DNA of 48,532 bases from Planctomycetota bacterium (lineage in GTDB: Bacteria; Planctomycetota; Planctomycetia; Pirellulales; Pirellulaceae): NCBI GenBank assembly GCA_018970165.1, contig JAGWWZ010000009.1, positions 1-48,532 of the forward strand, given 5' to 3'. Below are positions 1 to 10,832 of the stretch, in pieces. Made by a program: the position numbers and the translations under genes. The notes beneath the pieces were generated by a model, which was given only the letters and a program-made list of their open reading frames with translations, made no database searches and was not told the DNA's origin. Each line of letters opens with the position of its first letter. The stretch's first letter is position 1.

Positions 1-1
1 C

Positions 2-504
<503 letters not shown>

Positions 505-523
<19 letters not shown>

Positions 524-3500
524 TTGGGAGTCCAATTCCCTTTCGCGATTTCCTGCAGGACTTGTTGCAGTCGATCGACTTGAATCGGCTTGGTCAAGCA
601 AGCGTTCATGCCGACTTCGAGACACCGTGATTCGGTTTCCACCAACGCGTGTGCCGTCATCGCCACGATCGGAATCGTTGACTGTTCTCCTGGAAGTGCG
701 CGGATTTGCCGCGTTGCTCCGAAACCGTCAAGCAAGGGCATTTCGATATCGAGAAGTACCGCATCGAATTTCGAAGTCTCGACTGCGGCGACCGCTTCTT
801 CTCCATTCTCTGCCATCTGAAACGTGTGCCCGAAGAGTTCCAGAAAGCCTGCAGCGATCTCTCGATTGACCTCGCTATCGTCGACCACCAGCACATGGAG
901 CGAACGTTGGATGGCACTCGGTTCCTGATCGGCGACCTGTTTGGGTTGGGATAATCCCAAGAGTTTCCGTACATGGGTTATCAATTCCATGTTGCTGATC
1001 GGCTTGCATAGGTAATGCTCGGATGGGATGTCCAAATCCTGGGTGTTAGGTGCAGAAGCACTTTGATTTGCTGAGACCAATAGCAGGATGGGCGTTTCAC
1101 GGAGCCAAAATTGTTTCTCATGGTTGCCGAACTGTTTCGCCCATGAATCATCGCAATCGGTATCGAGTACAACAATATGGGTTTGCCCAATGTCCATCGA
1201 ATCGGAACGAATCAGATCCGGCCATGCTTGAGCGAGGCTCGGATAGCAACGGCAATCGGCCCCCGAATGTTCCAACGTATTCCGATAACTGGTCCGGATG
1301 CTTTCGTGGCTAGCGATCAAGCTGACTCGAACTCCGTCCAACGGGCATGTGAAATCGAATTGGCAATGGGATTCGATAACTGGAATAGTGAAGTTGAAGG
1401 TGCTGCCGACACCAATCTCGCTTTCCACCCAGATCGATCCTCCCTGGAGTTCGACCAACTGCTTTGCGATAGCAAGCCCTAGTCCGGTTCCACCGTATCG
1501 CCGCGTCGTGGACGAATCGCTTTGGCGGAAGCTTTCGAAGATCACGTCTTGCCGATCAGCCGGGATACCGGGTCCGCTGTCGCGCACTGAGAAGTGAAGA
1601 AGCGATCGGTCTGCCTGCCTGGTCATCCATTGGCATCGCACGAACACTTCACCGACATCGGTAAACTTTACCGCATTGCCGATGAGATTAACCAAGACCT
1701 GTCTCAGTCGGCCTGGATCCCCTTCGATTCCGGTAGGAACGTCGGGTGCAATTTCGCACAGCAATTCAATATTCTTCTTGGATGCGTTCACAGCCATGAG
1801 CTTGACTGCACCCTGGATTGTTTCAGCGAGTTGGAATGGGATATGTTCCAATTCCATCTTCCCTGCCTCGACCTTCGAGATGTCGAGGATGTCATTGAGG
1901 ATTGCCAAGAGCGCATCGCCCGACTGCTTTACGATACGCAGGCAGTTGCGCTGCTTGGGATCCAGATCGGCTTGTAGAGCGAGTTCAGTCATTCCGAGGA
2001 TGCCGTTCATCGGAGTGCGAATCTCATGGCTCATGGTCGCGAGGAAACGCGTTTTTGCTTCGTTGGCGGCCACGGCGATATCCTTGGCTTCACGCAATTC
2101 CCGTTGGGCTTGCAACAGTTCTTGCGCGGTTCGCTCCAGTTCACTGTTGGACTCGGCGAGTTGATTGGCTCGCATCGTGATGGCCTCGGTGGCTACAGAA
2201 ACTCTTTGCTCGAGCGTGGCGTTGAGTTCCGCAAGCTTAGCGAAACCGGCAGCATTTTCGAGAGCGGCACCTGCGATTGCGCCGATGAAATCCCCTAAGC
2301 GTTCCTCGTCGGCCCCGAATGGTCTCTTGACTTGGCTACTGCAAATACAGAGACACGCGACCACCTCGTCTCGCACCTTGATCGGGACGCACAGTCCGGA
2401 GCGACCTAGTCCGATCTCGCGATCTCGGAACATGGACTCATCCTCTGACAGGACAGTCGCCTTCCCCTTCATCATCGCGTGTTGAATCATCATCACCGTG
2501 AACAGATCACTGGTGGACTCCGTCGTTGACGAGGAGTCGCTGAACATTTTCTGCAAATCGATCAGGTAGCATTCCTCGCTGCGGAGCAAGCGGTTTGCGG
2601 CGTCCTTGGCTTGCTCAAAAACCTGTTCCGGCGAGACGGCGGATGCGATTTGACGACCCGACTCGAGAACCCCTTCAAATCGGTCTGCGAGAGATAACGT
2701 GGAGTCTCCCTCTTGGCTCACGCATTCGATTGCGATGGGATCTTGCACGTTAGCCAAGAGACGCTGGGATTCTTCGTGAGCCGCCTGGACATCCAATCCC
2801 TTGAACACATCGCCTATCTCTGTCAATGCGCGAAGAGTCAGCCCGAGTTCAAAATGAGCGTTTTGCGATCTAGCTGTCTCAATGCTTCGCTGCAGCCACT
2901 TTTCGGCGTTGTCATAGTCGCCTTGCATGGCGTAAATCAATCCGAGTTCGCGATGCGCTCGGGGCAAATCGTTTTCGCATAGCCGCGCTATCCGAATGTG
3001 CTGACGGGCAGCACGATTTGCTTGTTTCAACAAGTATTTTGCCAACTGCGGTGCATAGTTTCTTTCCGTGACCGCCTTCTCGCGAAAAGCCGTAGCGAGC
3101 CAAGCTGTCGCGGGAGCCGAATATGCATTGATCAAGCCATGAGAGACTGCCAGCGACTGACCTTGCTTCAAGTGATCGATCGCAACCTGATATTCCTTGC
3201 GATACAATGCGGCAACCCCAGAGGCGATCTGAAGCTGGATGAGTCGTTGAGCACCTCCCTGACTGCGGTCGACTTCGCGATCGATCTCTCGATCGATCAA
3301 TGCTTGCGGAATCGTTGTGCGAGCTGCTCGAGCCCAAACGTCCAAGATAACGGCCGACGCTCGTTCATCTCCGAGATCTAAACCAGAGCGATGGCTTTCG
3401 CGAGCCACCTGAAGAGCCCCTTCGAAATCCCCCTGATGGTACAGGGACGCAGCGATTTGATATTGAGAAACATGGACTTGGCGATAGTCACCGGTCCGTT

Positions 3501-6351
3501 GCAAGAAATGGATTGCCTGCCGTCCCTTTTCGATGCATTCGGAGTGTCGAGATGCGAAGTACAAGATGCAGCTGTAATGGCTGAGCGTCTGCCCTTTGCC
3601 CCAATCATCGCGAAATTGCTCTCGCAACGAAAGGGACTTCTCCGCATACGCAATCGCTCGATGAAACCAAGGAATCAAGCAGACCGCGGGCGCATGTTTG
3701 GCATAAACATCCGCAAGTGTCGAACTCGGCAAATACCGTTCTGCAGTGTTCAGCGCTCGAAGATGGCTCCACAGGTAATGTGCTTTCGTGCGATACAAGC
3801 GATAGAAGTGAGCCAGTTTGCTGCACAACGAGATCGCTAGTCTTTCATGTTCGTTGGGAAGACGTTGGATGCGATGCAGGAGTCTGTTTGGAAAAAGAGT
3901 GTGCAGAGCTTGGATGATCATCTCATAAGCGAGAAGAATCAACACTCCAAGATATGTCTTTGGAACTCGCCACCCGAGCATATTGAGGGTTGCTTCAAAG
4001 CTTGCGGTAGACCGTTCAATGTCGCCGCTTTTCAGCCACAGCGTAGCCTGCTTTGCTTGGACTCGTGCTTGCGAGAATCTATCTTGGGCAAAGCTAGCAG
4101 CCTGAGTGTAAGCTTCTTCTGCTTCGGCATACTTTGCTCGAAGCGTCAGGGTGTCGGCAAGACCTTCGAAGATTCGCAGCCGTGAATCATCGGTTGCGCA
4201 TGCAGAGCCTCGCAACGCAAGTCGAAAGTAATTTTCTGCGATTTCGTAGGAATATTGCCTTCGACATTGCTCAGCGGTCAGCATCGCGTACCTGACTGCC
4301 GAACCCACCTGATCCGCTTGGTCATAATGAAACGCGATGCTCGAGATTTCCTTCGACGGTTCTCGCTCGTAGTATTCTGCGGCACGCTGGTGCAGCTTGC
4401 GAAGCGTTTCCGCAGAAGCACGTGCGAGCAACACAGAGCGGAGTTGATCGTGCACGAAACTAAAATGAGCGCCGGTTGCTTTGGCCCAAACGAGGTTTCG
4501 TTCTCGCGACTGTTCCAGCCATCGAATGGCGTCGGCTGTTCCGATTCCGCTGAGTTTTGTGACCGCATCGAGGCAGAAGTCCTTGCCTAAGACCGCTCCC
4601 GCAGTCAACAGATCGACAACCTCAGTGGATAACATCTCCAGTCGCCGAGCCAATACCTCAGCGGATCCACGCGATGATTGGAAATCCTCCAAGGCTGCTT
4701 CGTCTACCGCCCAACCGTTTCTGCTCGGTGTCATGGCCTCGGTCTCGACCAGTCCTCGCAGCACAACCGATAACATGAAAGGGCTTCCACCTGACATTTT
4801 CTGCACTACGGGTAGAACCGAATCGGGTAGTGGTCCAGCGATGGCGGCAGCAAGTTTGGCGATTTGACTATCGCTGAATTCTCTAAGCACGATGTGGCAT
4901 TCTGGATGAAGTCGCCGCAGGACGTGCTCCTCTGCTACATGCTCGGATCGGAATGCGACCATCACGCAAACATGGCGAGAAGCCCCTTGAGGGTTGGAGG
5001 TCCATTTGCAAAGCAACCGACAAGTCATATCGTCGGCCCACTGGCAATCATCCAAAGCAATGAGCACCGGAAGTTCCGAACTGCCCAGTGAATTGAATAA
5101 GTGAGTGAGCACTTCGAGCGCCGCATTTTCACGGAACTCCTCGGGAACTGGTTTGCTTCGATCTTCTGTACCGATGAGAGTCGCTAACTTGGGAAGAGCG
5201 GTCACCAGGGTGCTACAATAATCCTTCAAGGATTCCCGCAAGCGATCCCTGAGTTCTGGTATTTCCTCGCTGGCTTGGATCAAGCCGTCAACGATGCCGT
5301 GAAATATCCCGAAGGGTTGCTGTCCAACGCGATCGTTTCCCTGGCCACGAAGAATCAGAAATCTTTCGGAGCGAGCAACTTGGATCGTCTCATGGATCAA
5401 GCGGCTCTTGCCACTGCCGGATCGTCCTTCGACATAGATGACGTTCCCTTTGCCAGCAACAGCTTGTCCAATCTCTCGTTCAATCTGGTGCATCTCGCCC
5501 GCTCTTGTGAAAAACGAGGCCTCGGAGATGCGACAGTGCGGCTGAATCTCTTCAATGGGTAGCCGGATCGATTTGCCAGCTCGTAGCGAGTCCGCAATAA
5601 CGGTGAGGTCGCGAACAACAGCGGCGGCTGACGGATAACGGTCTCGCGGATTCAATTGCAGCATTCGCTGCACAACGGCGTTCAATTCGGTCGGAATCTG
5701 GGAATCGTTCGATGGAAGGTCACGTACCTTCATCGTGTATTCGCGAAGAATGGCGACTGACGTCGTTCCTCGGAACGGTGATTTCCCTACCAAGCATTCA
5801 TACAACAGTAGACCAGCGGAATACAAATCCGACAAAGGACCGACATCGCTATCGATCGCACCAGCCTCTTCCGGTGATGCATATCGAATTTTTTGCAGTC
5901 GTTCGATATCGCTCCCACTCGTCGCATCGAAACATAGCGTCGACCCGAATCCTAGTGTTTCAGCGATCAAATAGCCACTTGCATTCGGCTTCAGTGAAAT
6001 CAGAGACGGGTGAAATCTGCCGTGCAACAAACCCCTCGCATGCATTTGATCGAGGGTTGTCAACAGAGCGATCAAGCAATCGAGCGATTCCAGTGTCGAA
6101 AGCGGCCCGGATTTGAGCCGCAAATCCAATCGTTCTCCAGCGCTACCATCCAAAGCGATAAGGATTTGTTCCTCCTCGCATCTGCAGTCCAATACGCTTC
6201 TGAGTCCCGGGATCGACAACTTGGTGCGAACTTCTGCATCGAAGAGCAGTCGTTCGCTCACACCTGGTGCGAGATTCGACCGATGGAACACCGCAAGAAT
6301 CGCATTTGCGTTTCGCTCTGTATCGCGGTATGCAAACCAACTAGGCGTCAT
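505..6351 (-). CDS. Pseudokinase-AAA ATPase-TPR-GAF-histidine kinase-double receiver hybrid
   Basis: A 1948-residue cytoplasmic signalling hybrid with no membrane segment seen. Domain order (approximate residues): kinase-like 10-260, AAA_16/NB-ARC-type ATPase 280-450 (Walker A GRSGSGKS, Lys315; Walker [13 protein letters not shown]), helical TPR-like region 600-1210, GAF 1225-1380, coiled coil 1390-1430, HisKA (His1442 in [11 protein letters not shown]), HATPase 1545-1650 ([25 protein letters not shown]), a degenerate receiver 1690-1815, and a complete receiver 1818-1940 (VVDD; acceptor Asp1868 in LLDIEMP; Lys in LTKPI). The architecture resembles the large kinase/AAA/histidine-kinase sensors known from cyanobacteria and other groups. 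The kinase has lost its catalytic residues: HRDxKPxN reads [11 protein letters not shown] reads GFG, and the VAIK Lys appears to be Ala. Start chosen at 6351 because GAGGAG lies about 10 bases upstream; an in-frame extension reaches 6444 (TTG). Input signal unknown. Confidence 0.93.
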
Positions 6352-6655
6352 GAAACGGCGTCTCCTCGGTTTCTGCGGTTTATTGACAGAATATCTCCCC
6401 CGCAGATGCATCAAACGTACCACAGGAGTTGAGCGCCTCGGCAAACTGTTACAGTCCTTTCAACATTTGAAAGTTTGGTTAAGCGATACGATTGGCGAAC
6501 TCGATTCAATCGTTACTAAGACATACGATTCGCGATTTCCTGAACCGATTTCAGCTTGCAAGTGTTACGGTTTCGACAGAAACGAGATTGGCACTGCACA
6601 GGGTCAAAACGTATGTCGAATGCGCATCAATTAGACGGGAGTCACTCGATGGATG
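6352..6655. other. Intergenic region between the hybrid kinase and hisC
   Basis: About 300 bases without a convincing gene. It holds the upstream region of the hybrid kinase, including the GAGGAG ribosome-binding sequence just before 6351 and the TTG-initiated in-frame extension to 6444, and the 3' flank of hisC, whose stop is at 6656-6658. A short perfect inverted repeat lies at 6458-6472. I saw no tRNA cloverleaf and no clear hairpin followed by a T-run. Confidence 0.5.
6458..6472. repeat. Short inverted repeat TTTCAA-CAT-TTGAAA
   Basis: A perfect 6-base inverted repeat with a 3-base spacer. It lies about 105 bases upstream of the preferred start of the hybrid kinase gene. It could be a regulator half-site pair, but an arm of this length occurs by chance; only its intergenic position supports a function. 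Confidence 0.2.
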
Positions 6656-7714
6656 CTAGACACGCAGGATGCTTTCGAGAATAACGAGCATCGCATCGAT
6701 TTCGCTATCGGTACCGACGCTGATGCGCAGACCGTCTCCCCATGGCGGGTAGTTCATGTACCGCACGAGGATGCCATTCGACTTGAGAGCCGCATAGATC
6801 GGTTCAACGGGGCGATCGGTGCGCGTGCACCAAAGAAAATTCGCGTTCGAGGGTGTCACTTGAAATCCAAGACCGCTTAACGCTCCGACCATGCGTTCGC
6901 GTGTTTGGTTCATCCTTGAAACATTTGCTCGCAACCACGTTTGATCGGAAATCGCTGCAGTAGCTCCAGCGATTGAAATGGCGTCGGTGTTGTAGGAGTC
7001 CTTGACCTTTCTCAGAATCTCGATGACCGATGGGTGCGCGACGAGGTACCCGAATCGCAAACCTGCCAATGCATAGGACTTGCTGAGGGTGCGCGTTACG
7101 AGAATACGCGGATCCTGGGCAATCAGGTCAACACAGCTTCGCGGAGCAAAATCGACGTAGGCTTCATCGACCACAACAGGGCAATCGAGTTGTCTCGCTA
7201 ATCGAAGGATCGTTTCAGGATCGATCAACGTGCCGCTCGGGCTGTTTGGGTTGGGAATGTAAACGAGTTTGAGATTTGGATCCGGTTGAAAGAACCGATC
7301 GGTCAATTGAAAGTGGGAGTCGAACGGAATCTCTTCGGACACGGCACCCTGCAGAGCAGCCAAAACGCGATAAAGGATGTAGCTAGGGAATGGAAAACGG
7401 ATCCGATCCCCCTTGCCGACGAATGCGCGCGTGAGCACCGTGAGAATATCATCGCTCCCGTTGCCGCAGAGTATTTGGTCCGGTGAGACCCCCAGTACGC
7501 CAGCCGCCGCGTTGCGAAAGGATGTACCCAATGGATCTGGGTAACGCTCGAGACGTTCGCTGGCAGCGAGGATCGCATCTCGGACTCGTGGGCTGGGGGG
7601 GTAGGGACTCTCGTTGGTATTGAGTTTGATGACTTTGGTAGCGCCAGGTTGTTCCCCAGGTTTGTAGGGGGCCATCGCTACGATTTCTGGTCGGAAGTAT
7701 TTCTGTAGATCCAT
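6656..7714 (-). CDS. hisC: Histidinol-phosphate aminotransferase
   Basis: A 352-residue class I/II PLP-dependent aminotransferase. It converts imidazole-acetol phosphate and glutamate to L-histidinol phosphate and 2-oxoglutarate in histidine synthesis. Visible features are the N-terminal KLNTNESPYPPSP substrate/cofactor segment, the cofactor loop CGNGSDDI (83-90), the NPNSPSGT segment (155-162), VVDEAYVDF (181-189), and the PLP-binding lysine in TRTLSKSYALAGLRFGYL (Lys212). Length is normal for HisC. It starts 40 bases after gatB ends, on the same strand, and may be transcribed with gatAB. No strong ribosome-binding sequence precedes the ATG. HisC-like enzymes can also act on aromatic amino acids, so the exact substrate is inferred from family resemblance. 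Confidence 0.93.
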   Translation of the reverse strand: MDLQKYFRPEIVAMAPYKPGEQPGATKVIKLNTNESPYPPSPRVRDAILAASERLERYPDPLGTSFRNAAAGVLGVSPDQILCGNGSDDILTVLTRAFVGKGDRIRFPFPSYILYRVLAALQGAVSEEIPFDSHFQLTDRFFQPDPNLKLVYIPNPNSPSGTLIDPETILRLARQLDCPVVVDEAYVDFAPRSCVDLIAQDPRILVTRTLSKSYALAGLRFGYLVAHPSVIEILRKVKDSYNTDAISIAGATAAISDQTWLRANVSRMNQTRERMVGALSGLGFQVTPSNANFLWCTRTDRPVEPIYAALKSNGILVRYMNYPPWGDGLRISVGTDSEIDAMLVILESILRV

Positions 7715-7754
7715 GGTGCTGATACTGATGATACTTCTAATGCTGGTGACGCTG

Positions 7755-9272
7755 TTATGAACGCTCGGCGATTTTCTTCAAGCACAATTCCTGAACAACA
7801 CGAGGATCGGCGTTGCGATTCCTTTTCTTGGCTTGTCCGACCAGAGCGGCAACAGCCTTTGCATTGCCTGCTTTGACTTTCTCCACAACATCGGGGTTCT
7901 CGGATAGCAACAGATCGCACAGCGTATCCATCTCCGAATCGTCGACTCTCACGATACCCAAGGCATCGATCGATTGTTCGGCGGTCCAGTCGGAATGCTC
8001 GAGAAGGAGTGTGAGCGCCTGCTTGGCCTGGCTCGTATCCACACGTCCCCCATCGATCGATTTCAACAGCTGAGCCAACTTAGGAGGTTGGATGGGGTAC
8101 TCGCCGATGCTAACTCCTTTGTCGTTGAGGTATCGCAAGATATCTTGAAGCATCCATGCCGACGCGCGTTTGGCGGTTGCTCCGTTGGCGATTAACGCGA
8201 GATAGTACTCCACCGAATCGCGGCCTTGTTGTATTAACACCTCCGCATCGGCAGCGCGCAATTGATGCGTTTCAATCAGTTGGTCTCGATAATAGGTAGG
8301 AGTTCCTGCGGCGTCTTGGCGAGCGCGGTCTCGATACGCTTCGTCGAGGATGACCGGTACAAGGTCGGGGCATGGGAAGTAACGGTAGTCCGAGACCTCT
8401 TCCTTCTCTCGCTGCAATTCGGTTTGGCCCAAGACATCGTTCCATCCACGAGTTTGCTTGGGGACTTGACCCTTGGTCAATCCCGTTCGCAGGAACTCGC
8501 TTTTCTGTCGTTCGACTTCAAACTCGATCGCCCGCTCGACGGCGCGGAAGCTGTTGAGGTTCTTGATTTCTACGATCGGTGTCGCCACGGTAGTGCCATC
8601 GCGATCGATGTGCAAATTGACGTTGGCATCGGCTCGCAATGAACCTTCCTGCATGTTGCCGTCGGAGACTCCGAGATAGACCATGATCAACCGCATTTCG
8701 GTCATGTAGTCTTTAGCTTCCGCGGCACTCGACAAGTCAGGTTCCGACACGATTTCCAGAAGCGGCGTCCCCGCGCGATTGAGATCGATGCGTGAATCCG
8801 CGCGTCCTGCATGTTCGTCATGCATGCTCTTGCCTGCGTCTTCCTCCAGGTGAGCGCGCAGAATGCGGATCCGTTTCCTCATGCGTTGGCTGACCGGCGC
8901 GTCGTCGATCGAATCGCCACCTTCGATACCCACGGGTATATCCAAGTAGCCATTGGCACAGATAGGCAAGTCATACTGGCTGGTTTGATACCCTTTGGGC
9001 AAGTCCGGATAGAAATAATTTTTGCGGTCCCATTTGGTGAAGCTGGCGATCTCGCAGTGCAAAGCGGCACCTGCGCGAGACGCGAGCGCGATTGCTTGTT
9101 CATTCAATACCGGCAATGCACCCGGCAAACCCAAACAAACCGGGCATACCTGGGTATTAGGCGGTTGGCCGAATTCGGTCCGACAACGACAAAATAATTT
9201 GGTCTCCGTCGCCAATTGAACGTGGACCTCAAGACCGATGACAATGCGGTATTGCAAAGAAGTTCCGTTCAT
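7755..9272 (-). CDS. gatB: Asp/Glu-tRNA(Asn/Gln) amidotransferase subunit B
   Basis: A 505-residue GatB. With GatA and GatC it converts misacylated Glu-tRNA(Gln) or Asp-tRNA(Asn) to the amidated form; GatB holds the tRNA and the kinase site. Family signatures are clear: RIVIGLEVHVQL near the N-terminus, the Cys pairs FCRC and CPVCLGLPG that bind zinc in this family, and DRKNYFYPDLPKGYQ. The C-terminal ~150 residues form the helical GatB/YqeY tail (ending NRNADPRVVQELCLKKI). The ATG overlaps the gatA stop in an ATGA (9269-9272), so the two are translationally coupled. Its presence implies the organism makes Gln-tRNA and/or Asn-tRNA indirectly. gatC is not in the window. Confidence 0.97.
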   Translation of the reverse strand: MNGTSLQYRIVIGLEVHVQLATETKLFCRCRTEFGQPPNTQVCPVCLGLPGALPVLNEQAIALASRAGAALHCEIASFTKWDRKNYFYPDLPKGYQTSQYDLPICANGYLDIPVGIEGGDSIDDAPVSQRMRKRIRILRAHLEEDAGKSMHDEHAGRADSRIDLNRAGTPLLEIVSEPDLSSAAEAKDYMTEMRLIMVYLGVSDGNMQEGSLRADANVNLHIDRDGTTVATPIVEIKNLNSFRAVERAIEFEVERQKSEFLRTGLTKGQVPKQTRGWNDVLGQTELQREKEEVSDYRYFPCPDLVPVILDEAYRDRARQDAAGTPTYYRDQLIETHQLRAADAEVLIQQGRDSVEYYLALIANGATAKRASAWMLQDILRYLNDKGVSIGEYPIQPPKLAQLLKSIDGGRVDTSQAKQALTLLLEHSDWTAEQSIDALGIVRVDDSEMDTLCDLLLSENPDVVEKVKAGNAKAVAALVGQAKKRNRNADPRVVQELCLKKIAERS

Positions 9273-10765
9273 GACTTCATCCCATCCATGTCTGGGAGGG
9301 TCGGTTGGTAGCCGCTTTCCCGATGGAATTGATAGCCAGCGGCTAAGAGAGTCCCCTCCTGAAGCGGAGGAGCCTGCAACTGCATGCCGATTGGCAAGCC
9401 GTCTCCATTTCGCCCGATCGGAATCGAGATGGCGGGTATCCCAGCTAGATTGGCCCCGACAGTGAACAAGTCTTCGAGGTAGAGTTGAACGGGATCATTT
9501 ACCTTTTCACCTAGGCGAAAGGGAGCATTGGGAGTTGTCGGTCCGAGTAGAAGATCCACGTTTTCAAAAGCTGCATCGTAATCGTTGCGAATCATGCGTC
9601 GCACTTTGAGCGCCTTCAAATAGTACGCATCGTAATAGCCCGCGCTAAGCGCATAGGTACCGAGCAGGATGCGGCGACGAACTTCAGGACCAAACCCTTC
9701 CGAACGCGTCGATTCCATCATCTCCTCGAGCGGCGATTCCTTACCAACACTGTGGGTTTTGTCCGCTCTAAAACCATAATGGACACCGTCGTATCGCGCG
9801 AGATTGCTGCTGGCTTCGCAGGGAGCAATGATGTAGTAGGCTGGGATCGAATACTTCGTATGTGGCAAGGAGACATCGACGATGGTTGCACCACTGGATC
9901 GGAAAACCTCGATTGCCTCAAGAAGTGCTTGACGCATTTCCGGATGCAATCCATCACTATCGAGATGTTCGCGGATGATGCCAACCCGAAGGGGGGCGCG
10001 AGTCGCCTTCACTTCAGCTTGAAAATCGGGAACAGGAACATCGAGCGAGGTCGAATCGCGCGGGTCGTGTCCTGAGATGCATTGCAGGATCAATGCAAGA
10101 TCTTCGATATCGTGAGCAAATGCACCCGCGACATCGAGACTGCTTCCATAGGCGATCAAGCCATACCGGCTGACGCGACCATACGTCGGCTTGATGCCGC
10201 ACACACCGCAAAAGGCTGCGGGCTGACGAATCGAACCTCCGGTATCGGTTCCGAGCGAACCGGATGCAAAGCCTGCGGCTATCGCGGCGGCGGAACCGCC
10301 ACTGCTACCGCCACACGTGCGATCACTAGACCAAGGGTTATGGCTCGGACCGAAGATACCTGTTTCGGTCGAACCACCCATCGCAAACTCATCGAGGTTG
10401 GTCTTGCCGATCAGAATCGCACCCGCTTGCCGCAATCGTTCCACCACGTGTGCATCGAACGGCGAGACATAGTTCTCGAGCATGCGAGATGCACACGAAG
10501 TCGTGTACGCTCGCGTGCAAAGATTGTCTTTCAGAGCGATAGGAATCCCGCATAGAGGGGACTCGGCCTCGCCGCGGTCACGCATCGCATCGCAAGCATC
10601 CGCCGACTCGAACGCCAACTCCCGATCGATCGCAATCATGGCGTTGACTTGGCCGTTCCAGCGATCGATTCGTTCCAAAAAGAACGCGACCAACTCGCGG
10701 CTACTCAGGGCGCCGGACGCGAGAAGTCGGCTTGCGCCGTGTACTGTAAAGCGAGGATCTATCAT
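9269..10765 (-). CDS. gatA: Asp/Glu-tRNA(Asn/Gln) amidotransferase subunit A
   Basis: A 498-residue amidase-signature enzyme. GatA releases ammonia from glutamine and passes it through a tunnel to GatB. The Ser-cis-Ser-Lys triad is complete: Lys79 in IALKDN, Ser154 in the GGSSGGSAA loop, and Ser178 in GTDTGGSIR, the same numbering as characterised GatA proteins as I recall them. CGIKPTYGRVSRYGLIA follows. No signal peptide is present. It precedes gatB with a 4-base ATGA overlap and lies 67 bases downstream of the DUF1501 gene on the same strand. The start is the ATG at 10763-10765, giving the usual GatA length. Confidence 0.97.
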   Translation of the reverse strand: MIDPRFTVHGASRLLASGALSSRELVAFFLERIDRWNGQVNAMIAIDRELAFESADACDAMRDRGEAESPLCGIPIALKDNLCTRAYTTSCASRMLENYVSPFDAHVVERLRQAGAILIGKTNLDEFAMGGSTETGIFGPSHNPWSSDRTCGGSSGGSAAAIAAGFASGSLGTDTGGSIRQPAAFCGVCGIKPTYGRVSRYGLIAYGSSLDVAGAFAHDIEDLALILQCISGHDPRDSTSLDVPVPDFQAEVKATRAPLRVGIIREHLDSDGLHPEMRQALLEAIEVFRSSGATIVDVSLPHTKYSIPAYYIIAPCEASSNLARYDGVHYGFRADKTHSVGKESPLEEMMESTRSEGFGPEVRRRILLGTYALSAGYYDAYYLKALKVRRMIRNDYDAAFENVDLLLGPTTPNAPFRLGEKVNDPVQLYLEDLFTVGANLAGIPAISIPIGRNGDGLPIGMQLQAPPLQEGTLLAAGYQFHRESGYQPTLPDMDGMKS

Positions 10766-10832
10766 GCCAAACAGGATAGGTCATGCAGGTTGGAACGGAA
10801 AGCCCAGAAGAGTCTGACTGCGGGAACTCGCT

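Noticed and set aside
7715-7754. Imperfect trinucleotide-like run between gatB and hisC (words such as CTGATACTGATGATACT)
   Set aside because: The units are too degenerate and the stretch too short to call a repeat; it is probably an ordinary intercistronic spacer.
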